Shown here one piece after another: positions 8,730 to 17,557 of a stretch of 64,000 nt of DNA; the first letter of the stretch is position 1; each line of letters begins with the position of its first letter. This DNA comes from Gemmatimonadota bacterium. Its GTDB lineage: Bacteria; Gemmatimonadota; Gemmatimonadetes; Gemmatimonadales; GWC2-71-9. The translations under genes were made by a program, and so were the position numbers. The notes below the pieces were generated by a model. It was given only the letters and a program-made list of their open reading frames with translations. It did no database searches and was not told the origin of the DNA. Where the stretch lies: the NCBI GenBank assembly GCA_016713785.1, contig JADJOM010000001.1:434001-498000 (forward strand), read 5' to 3'.

Positions 8730-8981
8730 TCAGCCCGGTCGGCTGGCGATGTGCCGGGCCAGCACGGCGGCGACCCGGTCGTCGGAGAGGCGGTCGGCCT
8801 GGGCATAGAGGTCCGAGCGCGAGCTCGACTCGAGCTCGGTGTCGGCCCAGACGGCGCGGCGCGGCTCCCCGGCACACCGGCAGCTGAGCAGGAGCCGCCA
8901 GGCACGGGTGCTGGCCGTCCGCTCCGCCACGGGAGCGACCGACCACCGGGTCTCGCCAATCGTCACTTCTTTCCAGGCCAT
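8730..8981 (-). CDS. Small hypothetical protein
   Basis: 83 residues from ATG 8981 (MAWKEVTIGE). Longer in-frame starts exist but would add Arg/Pro/Gly-rich residues typical of non-coding frames. The interior contains a CRC pair (LLSCRCAGEPR) and the C-terminus is a helix, LSDDRVAAVLARHI. I do not recognise a family. It is probably real because it lies between well-spaced neighbours and has a sensible residue composition, but the ribosome site is weak. Confidence 0.5.
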   Translation of the reverse strand: MAWKEVTIGETRWSVAPVAERTASTRAWRLLLSCRCAGEPRRAVWADTELESSSRSDLYAQADRLSDDRVAAVLARHIASRPG

Positions 8982-9356
8982 GAGTCGCTCAGGGGGAAGG
9001 CCGTTCGGGGGCGCGAATGTCTCCCCCGGTACCTGACATGTCAAGAGGCGTGCCGTCGGGTTCACGCCAGGGTCGGCGGCTCCCCGGCTGCCGGCCCCCT
9101 CCCTCCCGGAACGCGGCACGGTGCTGGTCCTTCTCATCGCGCGCCCCCGGCGCGGCCCGGCGGGCACTCCGGACGGTGACAGGCGTCACGCGGGCCTGAC
9201 GCAACCGGGATCATGGCCACTGGCGAACTGCCCCCCACGGACGGCATGGGGGGGGCAGTGGAGTCGTGGATGCGAGGATAGCGGGCTCCGGGGGAGCCGA
9301 CGGCGGGCAGGGGGCCGGGAGTGGGGCGCCGGGACGGGGCCCCGGCGCCCGGCGCG
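8982..9356. other. Intergenic region without a gene
   Basis: About 375 bp of G+C-rich DNA. I see only an inverted repeat GTGAC-N4-GTCAC (9176-9189) and the putative ilvE terminator at its right end. Several short reading frames cross it but look like composition artefacts. Confidence 0.5.
9324..9350 (-). terminator. Putative terminator of ilvE
   Basis: A 10-bp perfect stem (GGGCGCCGGG / CCCGGCGCCC) with a 7-nt loop, beginning 6 nt after the ilvE stop on the minus strand. There is no T-tract. Confidence 0.55.
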
Positions 9357-10211
9357 TCAGCGGCGGACCAGCTGCTGGAAGCGGGCCCGGATGTCCCGGG
9401 TGACGGGCCCCGCCTTGCCGGCGCCGATGAGGCGGCCGTCGACCATGCGGATCGGCGCTACTTCGGCCGCGGTGCCGGTGAGGAACGCCTCGTCGGCGGT
9501 GTAGAGGTCGTAGCGGTTGAGCATGGTCTCCTGCACCGGGTATCCGGCCTGCCGGGCCAGTTCCACGATGGTGTCGCGGGTGACGCCACGCAGCTGGCCG
9601 GCGTAGGCCGGCGGGGTCAGGAGCAGCCCGTTCTTCCAGACGAAGAGGTTCATGCCGGTGGCCTCGGCGATGTGCCCGGCGCTGTCGAGCATGATGGCGT
9701 CGTCGGCGCCGGCGTTGGTCGCCTCGACCTTGGCCATGATGTGATTCAGGTAGTTGAGCGACTTGACCCGGGGCGAGAGCGCCTCGCGCTGGTTGATCGG
9801 GGTGCCGGCCGTGACCAGGGTCAGTCCCTGCTCGTACCGCTCGGCAGGCCAGATGGCGATGGTGTCGAAGATGATGATGATCGAGGCGCGGGGACACTTG
9901 CGCGGGTCCAGGCCCAGGTCGCCGACGCCGCGGGTGATGACGTGACGCAGGTAGCCCTCGGTGAGGCCCGCCCGCTGCACGCCCTCCTCGGTGACCCGGA
10001 TCATCTCCTCCCGGGACATCGGCACCTCGAGCAGGATGGCCTTGGCCGAGTCGTAGAGCCGATGGACATGCTCGGCCAGCTTGAAGGTCTTGCCGCCGTA
10101 CACCCGCATGCCCTCGAAGACGCCGTCGCCGTAGAGCAGTCCGTGGTCGAACACGGAGATCTTGGCGGATGCCTTGTCCAGCCACTGGCCATCGAGGTAG
10201 ATCAGCGTCAC
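9357..10211 (-). CDS. ilvE: Branched-chain amino acid aminotransferase
   Basis: A PLP-dependent class IV transaminase that interconverts Leu, Ile and Val with their 2-oxo acids. I chose the GTG at 10211 (284 residues, VTLIYLDGQW). It has a GAGGG ribosome site and matches the family length, whereas upstream codons add an Arg/Pro-rich tail unlike the family. Visible motifs include HGLLYGDGVFEGMR near the N-terminus, the PLP-lysine block RVKSLNYLN, and the cofactor phosphate region EATGMNLF / TGTAAEV. It is a single gene with its own terminator. Confidence 0.93.
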   Translation of the reverse strand: MTLIYLDGQWLDKASAKISVFDHGLLYGDGVFEGMRVYGGKTFKLAEHVHRLYDSAKAILLEVPMSREEMIRVTEEGVQRAGLTEGYLRHVITRGVGDLGLDPRKCPRASIIIIFDTIAIWPAERYEQGLTLVTAGTPINQREALSPRVKSLNYLNHIMAKVEATNAGADDAIMLDSAGHIAEATGMNLFVWKNGLLLTPPAYAGQLRGVTRDTIVELARQAGYPVQETMLNRYDLYTADEAFLTGTAAEVAPIRMVDGRLIGAGKAGPVTRDIRARFQQLVRR

Positions 10212-10365
10212 GGCCCTGCCCTCGGATGATTCGGGAAGCCTTCGGTTCCTGCGCGTGCCGGGGGGAATGTCGCGGAGGCGGACGTGGTTGGGAAGGGCCG
10301 CGGGCGTCACTGATTGCCGGGCGCCGCATGGAGGGCAATATTGGATCGCCCGAGGGATGGATCAG

Positions 10366-10438
10366 TGAGGGCGGTGGGACTCGAACCCACGACCTAGGGA
10401 TTAAAAGTCCCTTGCTCTACCAACTGAGCTACGCCCCC
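10366..10438 (-). tRNA. tRNA-Lys (anticodon TTT)
   Basis: A 73-nt cloverleaf on the minus strand. The acceptor GGGGGCG pairs with CGCCCTC through one G-T pair, and the discriminator is A. The D-arm is GCTCAGTTGGTAGAGC, the anticodon loop CTTTTAA, and the T-arm GGGTTCGAGTCCC. The CCA end is not encoded. Confidence 0.97.
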
Positions 10439-10502
10439 TGCCGGGCCCAAACTTCGGGCGGCCGGCGGGGAAACTCAAGGCCGCCCGCGCCGGGAGGGCC
10501 CC

Positions 10503-10880
10503 ATGCGGACCGCGCTACCAACGCTGCTGCTCTGCCTCGCGGTGGGGGCGCCAGCCGCGGCCCAGGCCGGCGGTGACCGCTGGCAGATCACCACCGAGGC
10601 CGGCGAGTACCTCTGGGACGTCCGGCTGGTGCGCCTGGGCGGCGACACCCTCTTCTTCCGGCAGGCCGACACCCTGGGCGCGGTGCGGGTGGCGCAGATC
10701 GGCGAACTGCGCCTGATCCGGAAGACCCTGGTGCACGCCGAGGGCGCCGACCGGCAGGCGGAGACGATGGCCGCGCTCATGGGAGGCAATGACGAGGTCT
10801 TCGACCTGCGCACCCTGGACTTCGCGGCGCGCCTGCAGGCCCTCCGCCAGCTGCTGCTGCTCCACCCGCCGGGATCCTGA
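10503..10880 (+). CDS. Secreted hypothetical protein
   Basis: 125 residues. A clear signal peptide (1-21) ends APAAAQAGG. The mature part begins with strands (DRWQITTEAGEYLWDVRLVRLGGDTLFF), in which a short repeated beta pattern can be seen, and ends with a Leu-rich helix (LQALRQLLLL). I recognise no family. An envelope location is inferred from the signal. It sits between tRNA-Lys and the biotin operon and is cut off from bioB by a hairpin. Confidence 0.65.
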   Translation: MRTALPTLLLCLAVGAPAAAQAGGDRWQITTEAGEYLWDVRLVRLGGDTLFFRQADTLGAVRVAQIGELRLIRKTLVHAEGADRQAETMAALMGGNDEVFDLRTLDFAARLQALRQLLLLHPPGS

Positions 10881-10895
10881 CCCGGCCTGCTGCCC

Positions 10896-10917
10896 GCACC
10901 GGGCGGGCGCCCGGTGC
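10896..10917 (+). terminator. Terminator hairpin before bioB
   Basis: A 9-bp stem (GCACCGGGC / GCCCGGTGC) with a 4-nt loop, followed by TTCACCCTTTT. It ends the upstream secreted-protein gene. It also contains an alternative bioB GTG codon, which argues that bioB starts later, at 10941. Confidence 0.65.
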
Positions 10918-10940
10918 TTCACCCTTTTGCCGTTCCCACC

Positions 10941-11927
10941 ATGACCGACTGGAATCAGCTGGCCGACCGGAGCCTGCGGGGCGAGGCCGTGGCTCCCGCC
11001 GAGGCGCTCGCCGTGCTCACCTCCGACGACAGCGAACTGCTGGCGGTGCTCCATGCCGCGTTCCGGGTGCGACGGGCCCATCACGGGCTGGACGTCCGGA
11101 TCCACGTGCTGCGGAACGCCAAGAGCGGGCTGTGCCCGGAGGATTGCGCCTTCTGCAGCCAGTCCACGCGGCACCACAGCGCCGTCGAGCGCTACCCGCT
11201 CGAGTCGGTCGAGGCGCTCGTCGAGGGCGCGCGCGCCGCGGCTGCGCTCGGGGCGGTGAAGTACTGCATGGTCACCAGCACCCGCGGGCCGTCGGAGCGC
11301 GACCTCGACGGGATCTGTGAGGCGGTGCGGCGCATCAAGGCGGAGTTCCACCTCAATGTCTGTACCTCGCTCGGGCTGCTCAAAGACGGCCAGGCGGAGC
11401 GCCTCGCCGCGGCGGGGGTGACCCGGTTCAACCACAACCTCGAGAGCTCGCGCGCGCACTTCGGCGAGATCTGCCACACCCACGGCTATGACGAGCGGAT
11501 CGCCACGGTGCGGGCCGCGAAGGCCGCGGGGCTGGAGGCGTGCTGTGGCGGGATCCTGGGCATGGGCGAGTCGCTCGAGGATCGGGTGCAGCTGGCGCTG
11601 GAGCTGCGCGAGCTCGAGGTGGAGTCGATCCCGGTCAACTTCCTCGACCCGCGCCCCGGCACGCCCCTCGGCGACCAGCCGCGGCTCCGCCCCCAGGATT
11701 GCCTGCGGGCCCTGGCCATGTTCCGCTTCGTGAACCCGTCGCGCGACATCCGCGTGGCCGGCGGGCGGGAGGTGAACCTGCGGCACCTGCAGCCCCTGGC
11801 GCTCTTCCCCGCCAACTCCCTGTTCAGCAACGGGTACCTCACCACCCCCGGTCAGGGGGCCGAGGCCGACCGGCGGATGATCGTCGACCTGGGTTTCCGG
11901 GTGGCCGAGCTGGTGGCCGCGGAGTGA
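10941..11927 (+). CDS. bioB: Biotin synthase
   Basis: A radical-SAM enzyme that inserts sulfur into dethiobiotin, the last step of biotin synthesis. The 328-residue protein has the radical-SAM cluster motif CPEDCAFC, with YCMVTSTRGP and FNHNLESS downstream. The auxiliary-cluster cysteines lie within NVCTSLG and ACCGGILGMGES, and an Arg in the AGGRE block is typical of the family. ATG 10941 is preferred over GTG 10914, which sits inside a terminator stem. It is the first gene of bioB-bioA-bioD; bioF and bioC are not in the window. Confidence 0.96.
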   Translation: MTDWNQLADRSLRGEAVAPAEALAVLTSDDSELLAVLHAAFRVRRAHHGLDVRIHVLRNAKSGLCPEDCAFCSQSTRHHSAVERYPLESVEALVEGARAAAALGAVKYCMVTSTRGPSERDLDGICEAVRRIKAEFHLNVCTSLGLLKDGQAERLAAAGVTRFNHNLESSRAHFGEICHTHGYDERIATVRAAKAAGLEACCGGILGMGESLEDRVQLALELRELEVESIPVNFLDPRPGTPLGDQPRLRPQDCLRALAMFRFVNPSRDIRVAGGREVNLRHLQPLALFPANSLFSNGYLTTPGQGAEADRRMIVDLGFRVAELVAAE

Positions 11928-13312
11928 CCGGCCGGGGTCACCCCGTTGGCCCGGACCCCACGCCGGAGGAGCTGCGGGCCTGGGACGATGCTCACCTCTG
12001 GCACCCCTTCACCCCGCACAGCGTCTACCGCGCCGAGGAGCCGTTGCAGGTGGTGGCCGGTGACGGGCACTACCTGGTCGACACCGAGGGCCGCCGGTAC
12101 CTCGACGGCGTCGGCTCGCTCTGGTGCAACCTCTTCGGCCACCGGCACCCCGTCATCGATGCGGCGGTGCGGGCGCAACTCGACCGGATCGCCCACAGCA
12201 CCCTGCTGGGCCATGCCGCGGTGCCGGCCATCGTGCTGGCGCGACGGCTCGCGGCGCTCGCCCCCGCCGGCCTCACGCGGGTCTTCTTCTCCGACGACGG
12301 CTCCACCGCGGTCGAGGTCGCGCTCAAGCTGGCGCTCCAGTTCTGGCAGCAGCACGCCGGCGGCCGCGAGCGGCGGCGCACCCGCTTCGTGACCCTGGGC
12401 CAGGCCTATCACGGCGACACGGTGGGCTCCGTCTCGCTCGGCGGCATCGACCTGTTCCATGAGCGGTACCGGTCGCTCCTGTTCGAGACCCGGAAGGCGC
12501 CGGCGCCCTACTGCTACCGCTGCCCGCTGGGCAGGGAGCGCGCCACCTGCCAGCTCGACTGCGTCGCCGCGCTGGAGGCGCTGGTCCGCGCGGAGGGCCC
12601 GAACGTCGCGGCGATCGTGCTCGAGAGCGGGTTGCTCGGCGCGGCGGGGATGCTGGTGCAGCCGGAGGGATTCCTGCAGCGCGCCCGCGCGGTGGCCGAC
12701 GAGGTCGGCGCCCTGCTGGTCCTGGACGAGGTGGCCACCGGGTTCGGGCGGTCGGGTCGGATGTTCGCCTGCGAGGCCGCGGGCGTGGCCCCGGACCTCC
12801 TCTGTCTGGCGAAGGGGCTCACCGGTGGTTATCTCCCCATGGCGGCCACGCTGGCCACCGAGCGGGTGTTCGAGGCCTTCCTCGGGCCGCCGGCGGAGGG
12901 CCGCACCTTCTTCCACGGACACACGTACACCGGCAACGCCCTCGCCGCCGCCGCGGCGCTCGCGACGCTCGACATCTTCGAGCGGGAGCGGGTGCTGGAG
13001 GCGCTGCCGGAGCGGATCGCGCGCCTGGCCCGGGAACTCGAGCGCCTGGCGCCGCTCGCCGCCGTGGGGGACATCCGGCAGTTTGGCCTGGCGGCGGGGA
13101 TCGAACTGGTGCAGGACCGGGACACCCGGGCCCCGTTCCCGGCGGCGGAGCGGCGCGGCATGCGCGTGTGCCGTGCCGCTCGCGAGCGAGGCGTCTTCCT
13201 GCGCCCGCTCGGCGACACCCTCGTGCTGATGCCCCCGCTGAGCATCACCGGGGACGAGATCCGCCGACTCATCGACGCCATCGAGCATGGTATCCTGGAG
13301 GTTTGCGCATGA
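11924..13312 (+). CDS. bioA: Adenosylmethionine-8-amino-7-oxononanoate aminotransferase
   Basis: A PLP enzyme that makes 7,8-diaminopelargonic acid using S-adenosylmethionine as amino donor. The start is GTG 11924, overlapping the bioB stop by 4 nt (GTGA), for 462 residues. Motifs include HLWHPFTPH at the N-terminus, SDDGSTAVEVALK, LDEVATGFGRSG and the PLP-lysine block LAKGLTGGYLP. A Cys-rich segment (PYCYRCPLG...CQLDC) occurs in the middle, as in many BioA proteins of this subtype. The reading frame continues upstream through bioB, but that part is a shadow. Confidence 0.95.
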   Translation: MTGRGHPVGPDPTPEELRAWDDAHLWHPFTPHSVYRAEEPLQVVAGDGHYLVDTEGRRYLDGVGSLWCNLFGHRHPVIDAAVRAQLDRIAHSTLLGHAAVPAIVLARRLAALAPAGLTRVFFSDDGSTAVEVALKLALQFWQQHAGGRERRRTRFVTLGQAYHGDTVGSVSLGGIDLFHERYRSLLFETRKAPAPYCYRCPLGRERATCQLDCVAALEALVRAEGPNVAAIVLESGLLGAAGMLVQPEGFLQRARAVADEVGALLVLDEVATGFGRSGRMFACEAAGVAPDLLCLAKGLTGGYLPMAATLATERVFEAFLGPPAEGRTFFHGHTYTGNALAAAAALATLDIFERERVLEALPERIARLARELERLAPLAAVGDIRQFGLAAGIELVQDRDTRAPFPAAERRGMRVCRAARERGVFLRPLGDTLVLMPPLSITGDEIRRLIDAIEHGILEVCA

Positions 13313-14067
13313 CCCCGCCGGCCCCGAAGAAGCGCAGCACCGGACGCACGACCCGCCCCTCCGCGATCGTGCGCGAAGCGGATCCGCCGGTGCCGAAGCA
13401 CCCGCCGATCACGCTGATCGTGGGGACCGACACGGGCGTCGGGAAGACGTGGGTGACCTGCGCGGTGGCGCGCGCGCTGGCCGACCTCGGGCAGAAGGTG
13501 ATCGCCGCCAAGCCCATCGAGACCGGCCTGGCCGAGGCGCCCTCCCCCGAGGAGGATGGGGTGCGGCTGGCCACGGCCACGGGGCAGGACGGGCCGCTCC
13601 GCGCGCTGATCCGGCTGCCGGGACTGGTGGCGCCCGCCATCGCCGCGGACCAGGCCGGCGTGGAGCTGGACTACGAGGACCTGGTGGCGCGGCTCCGCAG
13701 CCTGCTCACGCCGGAATCGCTGCTGCTGGTGGAGGGATCGGGGGGGCTGCTCTCGCCGCTGACCTGGAGCGACAACCACCTGGACCTCGCCCACAGCCTG
13801 GGGGCGCGGGTGCTGCTGGTGGCGGCGGACCGGCTCGGCACCATCAACCACACCCTGATGGCGCTGCGGGTCCTCGCGGCGGAGCGGGTCCCGGTGCTGG
13901 GCGTGGTGCTCAACCAGCCGGGCGCGCCGGATGACAGCACCCGGTACAACGCCGGCGCCCTGGTGCGCCTGGCGGATCATGTGCCGGTGGTCACGGTGCC
14001 GCACCTCTCGGACGACGTGCAGTCGGCCGAGGCGGTGAAGGAAATCGCCGGCTGGCTGCTACCGTAG
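13309..14067 (+). CDS. bioD: ATP-dependent dethiobiotin synthetase
   Basis: Closes the ureido ring of dethiobiotin with CO2 and ATP. The 252-residue protein has the P-loop GTDTGVGKTW, the substrate loop KPIETG and the block VEGSGGLLSP. The ATG overlaps the bioA stop (ATGA). It has an unusual Lys/Arg/Pro-rich extension of about 33 residues before the P-loop strand. The overlap argues that this extension is translated. Its 3' end overlaps the convergent M1 aminopeptidase gene by 9 nt. Confidence 0.94.
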   Translation: MTPPAPKKRSTGRTTRPSAIVREADPPVPKHPPITLIVGTDTGVGKTWVTCAVARALADLGQKVIAAKPIETGLAEAPSPEEDGVRLATATGQDGPLRALIRLPGLVAPAIAADQAGVELDYEDLVARLRSLLTPESLLLVEGSGGLLSPLTWSDNHLDLAHSLGARVLLVAADRLGTINHTLMALRVLAAERVPVLGVVLNQPGAPDDSTRYNAGALVRLADHVPVVTVPHLSDDVQSAEAVKEIAGWLLP

Positions 14068-16491
14068 GCGCGCGAGGGCCTCGACCAGGTCCCGCCGGAT
14101 GGCCTCCTCCGGCGCGGCCGCCAGCAAGGCGGTGAGCCGGGTTCGCGCCTGCGCCGGGGCCACCGCAAAGCGGAACGCCTCCAGCGCCCGGCGCCGCAGC
14201 CCCGCCCGCCGCGAGAGCGCCAGCTCCCCCAGGCGGTCCAGCGCCGCCACGCTCCCGTTCCTCCCGAAGGACGCCAAGGCATAAACCCCGCCGCTGGTCC
14301 GCTCGGCGGCCCGGGCGATCAACGGCACCAGCGCCGTGTCGCCGAGCGACACCGCGGCAAACGCCGCGGCGTTGCTGATGCCATCCTGGTAGGAGGGCAC
14401 CTCCAGCGCGGCCGGCAGCAGCACCCGGGCGCCCGCCGGATCGAGCTGCGCCAGCGCGGTCAGCGCGGCCGCGCGGGCCTCGTCCGAGACATCGTGCTCC
14501 CAGTGCCCTCGCACGGCGGCCACCGCCCCGGTGGCGCCCCGCGTGCCCAGCGCGTACAGCGCCGCCTGGCGTACCGACGCCGCGGTGTCGGCGAGCGCCG
14601 CGACCAGGGCGTCCTCCGCCTCCGGGCCGGGGAACTCCGCGAGCGCCGTGGCCGCCAGGGCGCGGGTCAGGAAGTAGTCCGCGCCCGTGGCGGCGCGGGC
14701 CAGGGCGGCGCGGGCCTCCGCATCCGCGGCGCGGGCGCCGAGCTGCTCGATCACCCAGGCGCGGTTCCACAGATCGGGATCGGCGGCCAGCTGGGCGGCG
14801 AGCCACGCCGTGGGCTGGGCGAACTCGAGGGTCTTGAGGATCGTGTTCCCCTCGTCGAACACCACCATGGTGGGGGCGCTCCACACCCCGCCGACATGGA
14901 TGAGCTGCTCGCGCTGGTCGAGCTGGGCGGAGGCGCGCACGTCGCCCGTGGCCGTCCCCACGCGGATGGTCACCGGGGCCTGGAAGACCTCGGGCACCTC
15001 GTAGCGGAGGCCGGTGCTGTCGGCGGGCAGGGTATCACGCTGGCGCTGGCGCACCGTGAGCGTCAGCAGGCCGATGCTCCCGTCCCACGCCGCGCTCACC
15101 TGGAAGTCGGGATGGCCGGCGCGGTACACCCACTGGGAGAAGAACCCCTCGAGGTTTTCGCCGGTGGCCTCGAGGAAGGCCTGGCGGAGGTCGTCGGTCG
15201 TCGCCACGCCGAGGGCATGGCGGCGGAGATAGTGCCTCACCCCCGACCAGAATCGGTCGTCACCGAGGCGCTTGCGGAGCATCTCCAGCACCAGCGCGCC
15301 CTTGGGGTAGATGTTGTTCGACCCGAGCGCGGCAAGCGGCATGCGGCGGCGCTGGTCGATGCCGAGGTACTGCCGGTACTCATCCAGGTAGTAGTCGCCA
15401 CCGGCGGCCTCGCCCCGCCGGGTGCGCCAGTACTGTCCCGGCAGGAACTCGGCGAAGCCCTCGTTCAGCCACATGTGGGCCCAGTTGGCGGTGGTGACGT
15501 AGTCGCCGAACCACTGGTGTGCCAGCTCGTGGGGGATCAGGATGTGCTGGTACCAGGGCCGGTCCACGTAGGCGCGGGCCTCGGGGATCCAGTCCACCAT
15601 GGTGGAGGCGCTGACGTTCTCCATGCCGCCGAAGAAGTCGGCCACGGTGGTCTGGGCGTACTTGCTCCACGGGTAGGGCACGCCGGTGAGCCGGGAGAAG
15701 ACCTCGATCATGTCCGGGGTGACGCCGAAGAGCCGCCGGGCGCGGGCGCTGTCCGCCGCGTAGACGTAGTAGTCCACCGGCACGGTGCGCCAGCGGTCGC
15801 GGATCCGGACCAGCGGCGCCACGATCAGCGAGGCGAGGTAGGTGACCGCCGGCTGCTCCTGGCGCCAGTGCCAGGTGCGGGTGCCATCCGTGTTGGCGCG
15901 CTCGGCCACCAGGCGGCCGTTGGAGACCGCGGTGTAACCCCGGGGCACCGTGGCGATCATCTCCCAGGTGGCGCGATCGTTGGGAAAGTCGTAGGTCGGG
16001 AACCAGTCGTGGTTGTTGTCGTCCTCGCCCTGGCTCCACACCTGCCGCGGGCGCGCGGGGGGCAGGCTGTCGGCTTCGATGAAGGTGAGCCCCCGGCCGT
16101 TGGCGATCACGCCGCGGTAGCGGATGACGAACCGGACCGTGTCGCCCGTCGCCACCGCCCGCGGCAGGTGCACCACGAGGGTGTCGCGCACGTGGTCGAA
16201 GCGATAGGGCACGCCCCGTGGTGCCGGCCCGGTGACCTCGGTGATCGCCAGCAACGCCCCGGCGTCGAGCACCACGGAGTCGAAGGCCGGCCGCAGGGCC
16301 CGCAGCGTGACCGTGACCCGGCCCTGGAAGCCGGGCCGGTCCCAGTCGAAGTCCCGCAGCTCGATCCGCTGATGGAGCAGGTCGTAATCGTGGCTGCGCG
16401 AGTAGCGGTCGGTGGCCATCCGCTCGGCGTTGGTCTGCGCGGTGAGCGGGGCGGTGAGGCACAGGGCCAGGAGGCAGGTGGTGGGACGCAT
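14059..16491 (-). CDS. Secreted M1-family zinc aminopeptidase with C-terminal helical repeats
   Basis: An 810-residue gluzincin. Start ATG 16491 (MRPTTCLLALCL) gives a signal peptide of about 18 residues ending APLTAQ. The exopeptidase motif is GGMENVSAST. The zinc site is H321-E-L-A-H325 with third ligand Glu344 in LNEGFAEF. The last 200 or so residues are Ala-rich repeated helices of HEAT/ARM type. It is expected to trim peptides in the periplasm. The gene starts 5 nt after the rnhB stop, so it is read from the ffh operon, an unusual tail for a translation/secretion cluster. Confidence 0.92.
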   Translation of the reverse strand: MRPTTCLLALCLTAPLTAQTNAERMATDRYSRSHDYDLLHQRIELRDFDWDRPGFQGRVTVTLRALRPAFDSVVLDAGALLAITEVTGPAPRGVPYRFDHVRDTLVVHLPRAVATGDTVRFVIRYRGVIANGRGLTFIEADSLPPARPRQVWSQGEDDNNHDWFPTYDFPNDRATWEMIATVPRGYTAVSNGRLVAERANTDGTRTWHWRQEQPAVTYLASLIVAPLVRIRDRWRTVPVDYYVYAADSARARRLFGVTPDMIEVFSRLTGVPYPWSKYAQTTVADFFGGMENVSASTMVDWIPEARAYVDRPWYQHILIPHELAHQWFGDYVTTANWAHMWLNEGFAEFLPGQYWRTRRGEAAGGDYYLDEYRQYLGIDQRRRMPLAALGSNNIYPKGALVLEMLRKRLGDDRFWSGVRHYLRRHALGVATTDDLRQAFLEATGENLEGFFSQWVYRAGHPDFQVSAAWDGSIGLLTLTVRQRQRDTLPADSTGLRYEVPEVFQAPVTIRVGTATGDVRASAQLDQREQLIHVGGVWSAPTMVVFDEGNTILKTLEFAQPTAWLAAQLAADPDLWNRAWVIEQLGARAADAEARAALARAATGADYFLTRALAATALAEFPGPEAEDALVAALADTAASVRQAALYALGTRGATGAVAAVRGHWEHDVSDEARAAALTALAQLDPAGARVLLPAALEVPSYQDGISNAAAFAAVSLGDTALVPLIARAAERTSGGVYALASFGRNGSVAALDRLGELALSRRAGLRRRALEAFRFAVAPAQARTRLTALLAAAPEEAIRRDLVEALARLR

Positions 16492-16496
16492 GGGGC

Positions 16497-17168
16497 TCAG
16501 ACGTCGAACGTGAACTGGGACACCGGCGCGAAGCTGCGCCGGTGGTGGACGGTGGGTCCGTGGCGGGCGATCGCCGCGCAGTGCTGCGCGGTGCCGTAGC
16601 CGGCGTTGGTCTCCCACCCGAAGCCTGGGTGGCGGAGGGCCAGCCGGCGCATCAGGCCATCGCGGACTTCCTTGGCCAGGATGCCGGCGGCGGCGATTGT
16701 ATAGCAGAGGGCGTCGCCGTCGACCAGCGCCTCGTGCGCAAAGCCGGCCTCGGGCAGGGGCAGGCCGTCGATCAGCACCTGGTAACCGGTGACCCCGGCC
16801 TCAAGCGCCCCGCCGCGGAAGCTCGCCGCGCGCACCGCCCGGGCCACGGCACGGTGCATGGCCAGCGCGGTGGCCCGGCGGATATTGAGCCGGTCGATCT
16901 CCCGCACACTCGCCGCCGCCAGCGCCAGCACCAGGGCGGAGCGCCGCAGGTCGGGCGCGAGCGCGGCGCGCTGGCGGGCGGAGAGGGTCTTGCTGTCGCG
17001 GACGCCGCGCACCGGCGTGGCCCATGGGGGAAAGGCGATGGCCGCGGCCACCACTGGACCAGCCAGGGGACCGCGGCCGACTTCATCCACGCCAACCAGC
17101 AGCGCCCGCCCGGCCCAAGCCGCTTCCTCGCGTGCGAGGGACGGCAGCGTCGGCGCGCGCGGGGGCAT
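16497..17168 (-). CDS. rnhB: Ribonuclease HII
   Basis: Removes ribonucleotides and RNA primers from RNA-DNA hybrids. The 223-residue protein has the catalytic VDEVGRGPLAGPV block (Asp and Glu), the DSK motif and the later DGDALCYTIAAAGILAKE block with the third and fourth acidic residues. It sits one base after rplS, as in many bacteria, where trmD-rplS-rnhB is a conserved order. Confidence 0.95.
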   Translation of the reverse strand: MPPRAPTLPSLAREEAAWAGRALLVGVDEVGRGPLAGPVVAAAIAFPPWATPVRGVRDSKTLSARQRAALAPDLRRSALVLALAAASVREIDRLNIRRATALAMHRAVARAVRAASFRGGALEAGVTGYQVLIDGLPLPEAGFAHEALVDGDALCYTIAAAGILAKEVRDGLMRRLALRHPGFGWETNAGYGTAQHCAAIARHGPTVHHRRSFAPVSQFTFDV

Positions 17169-17169
17169 C

Positions 17170-17529
17170 TCAGCCCTGGGTCACGTTCTCACGCTTCTCG
17201 CGGATGCGCGCGGCCTTGCCGCTCACCTTCCGGAGGTAGTACAGCTTGGCGCGGCGCACGCGACCGCGGCGGACCACGTCGATCGACGCGATGCTCGGGC
17301 TGTGCAGCGGGAACACCCGCTCCACGCCGACGCCGGCGCTGACCTTGCGGACCCGGAAGGTCTCGTTGATCCCGCCGCCCCGCTTGCCCATGCACAGGCC
17401 CTCGAAGGCCTGCAGCCGTTCCTTGTCGCCTTCGCGCACCCGGACCATCACCTTGATGGTGTCGCCCGGCCCGAACGCCGGGATATCCGTCCTGAGCCCT
17501 TCGCGGGCCACCGCCGCCATCCGATCCAT
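17170..17529 (-). CDS. rplS: 50S ribosomal protein L19
   Basis: A 119-residue ribosomal protein at the 30S-50S interface. The family pattern is clear: PAFGPGDTIKV, AFEGLCMGKRGGG, TFRVRKVSAGVGVERVFPLHSP and the basic tail RRAKLYYLRKVSGKAARI. A ribosome site, GGAGGAAGC, precedes ATG 17529. It lies 28 nt after trmD. Confidence 0.97.
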   Translation of the reverse strand: MDRMAAVAREGLRTDIPAFGPGDTIKVMVRVREGDKERLQAFEGLCMGKRGGGINETFRVRKVSAGVGVERVFPLHSPSIASIDVVRRGRVRRAKLYYLRKVSGKAARIREKRENVTQG

Positions 17530-17557
17530 TGCTTCCTCCTGGTATCAACCCGCGCGC

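Noticed and set aside
8989..9204. Small minus-strand frame in the 8982-9356 gap
   Set aside because: Arg/Pro/Gly-rich, no ribosome site, no conserved-looking blocks.
10914..10940. Alternative GTG start of bioB
   Set aside because: It lies in the 3' arm of a terminator hairpin and adds residues not typical of BioB.
14494..16599. 701-codon plus-strand frame opposite the M1 aminopeptidase
   Set aside because: Antisense shadow caused by high G+C third positions; the minus strand has the zinc and GGMEN motifs.
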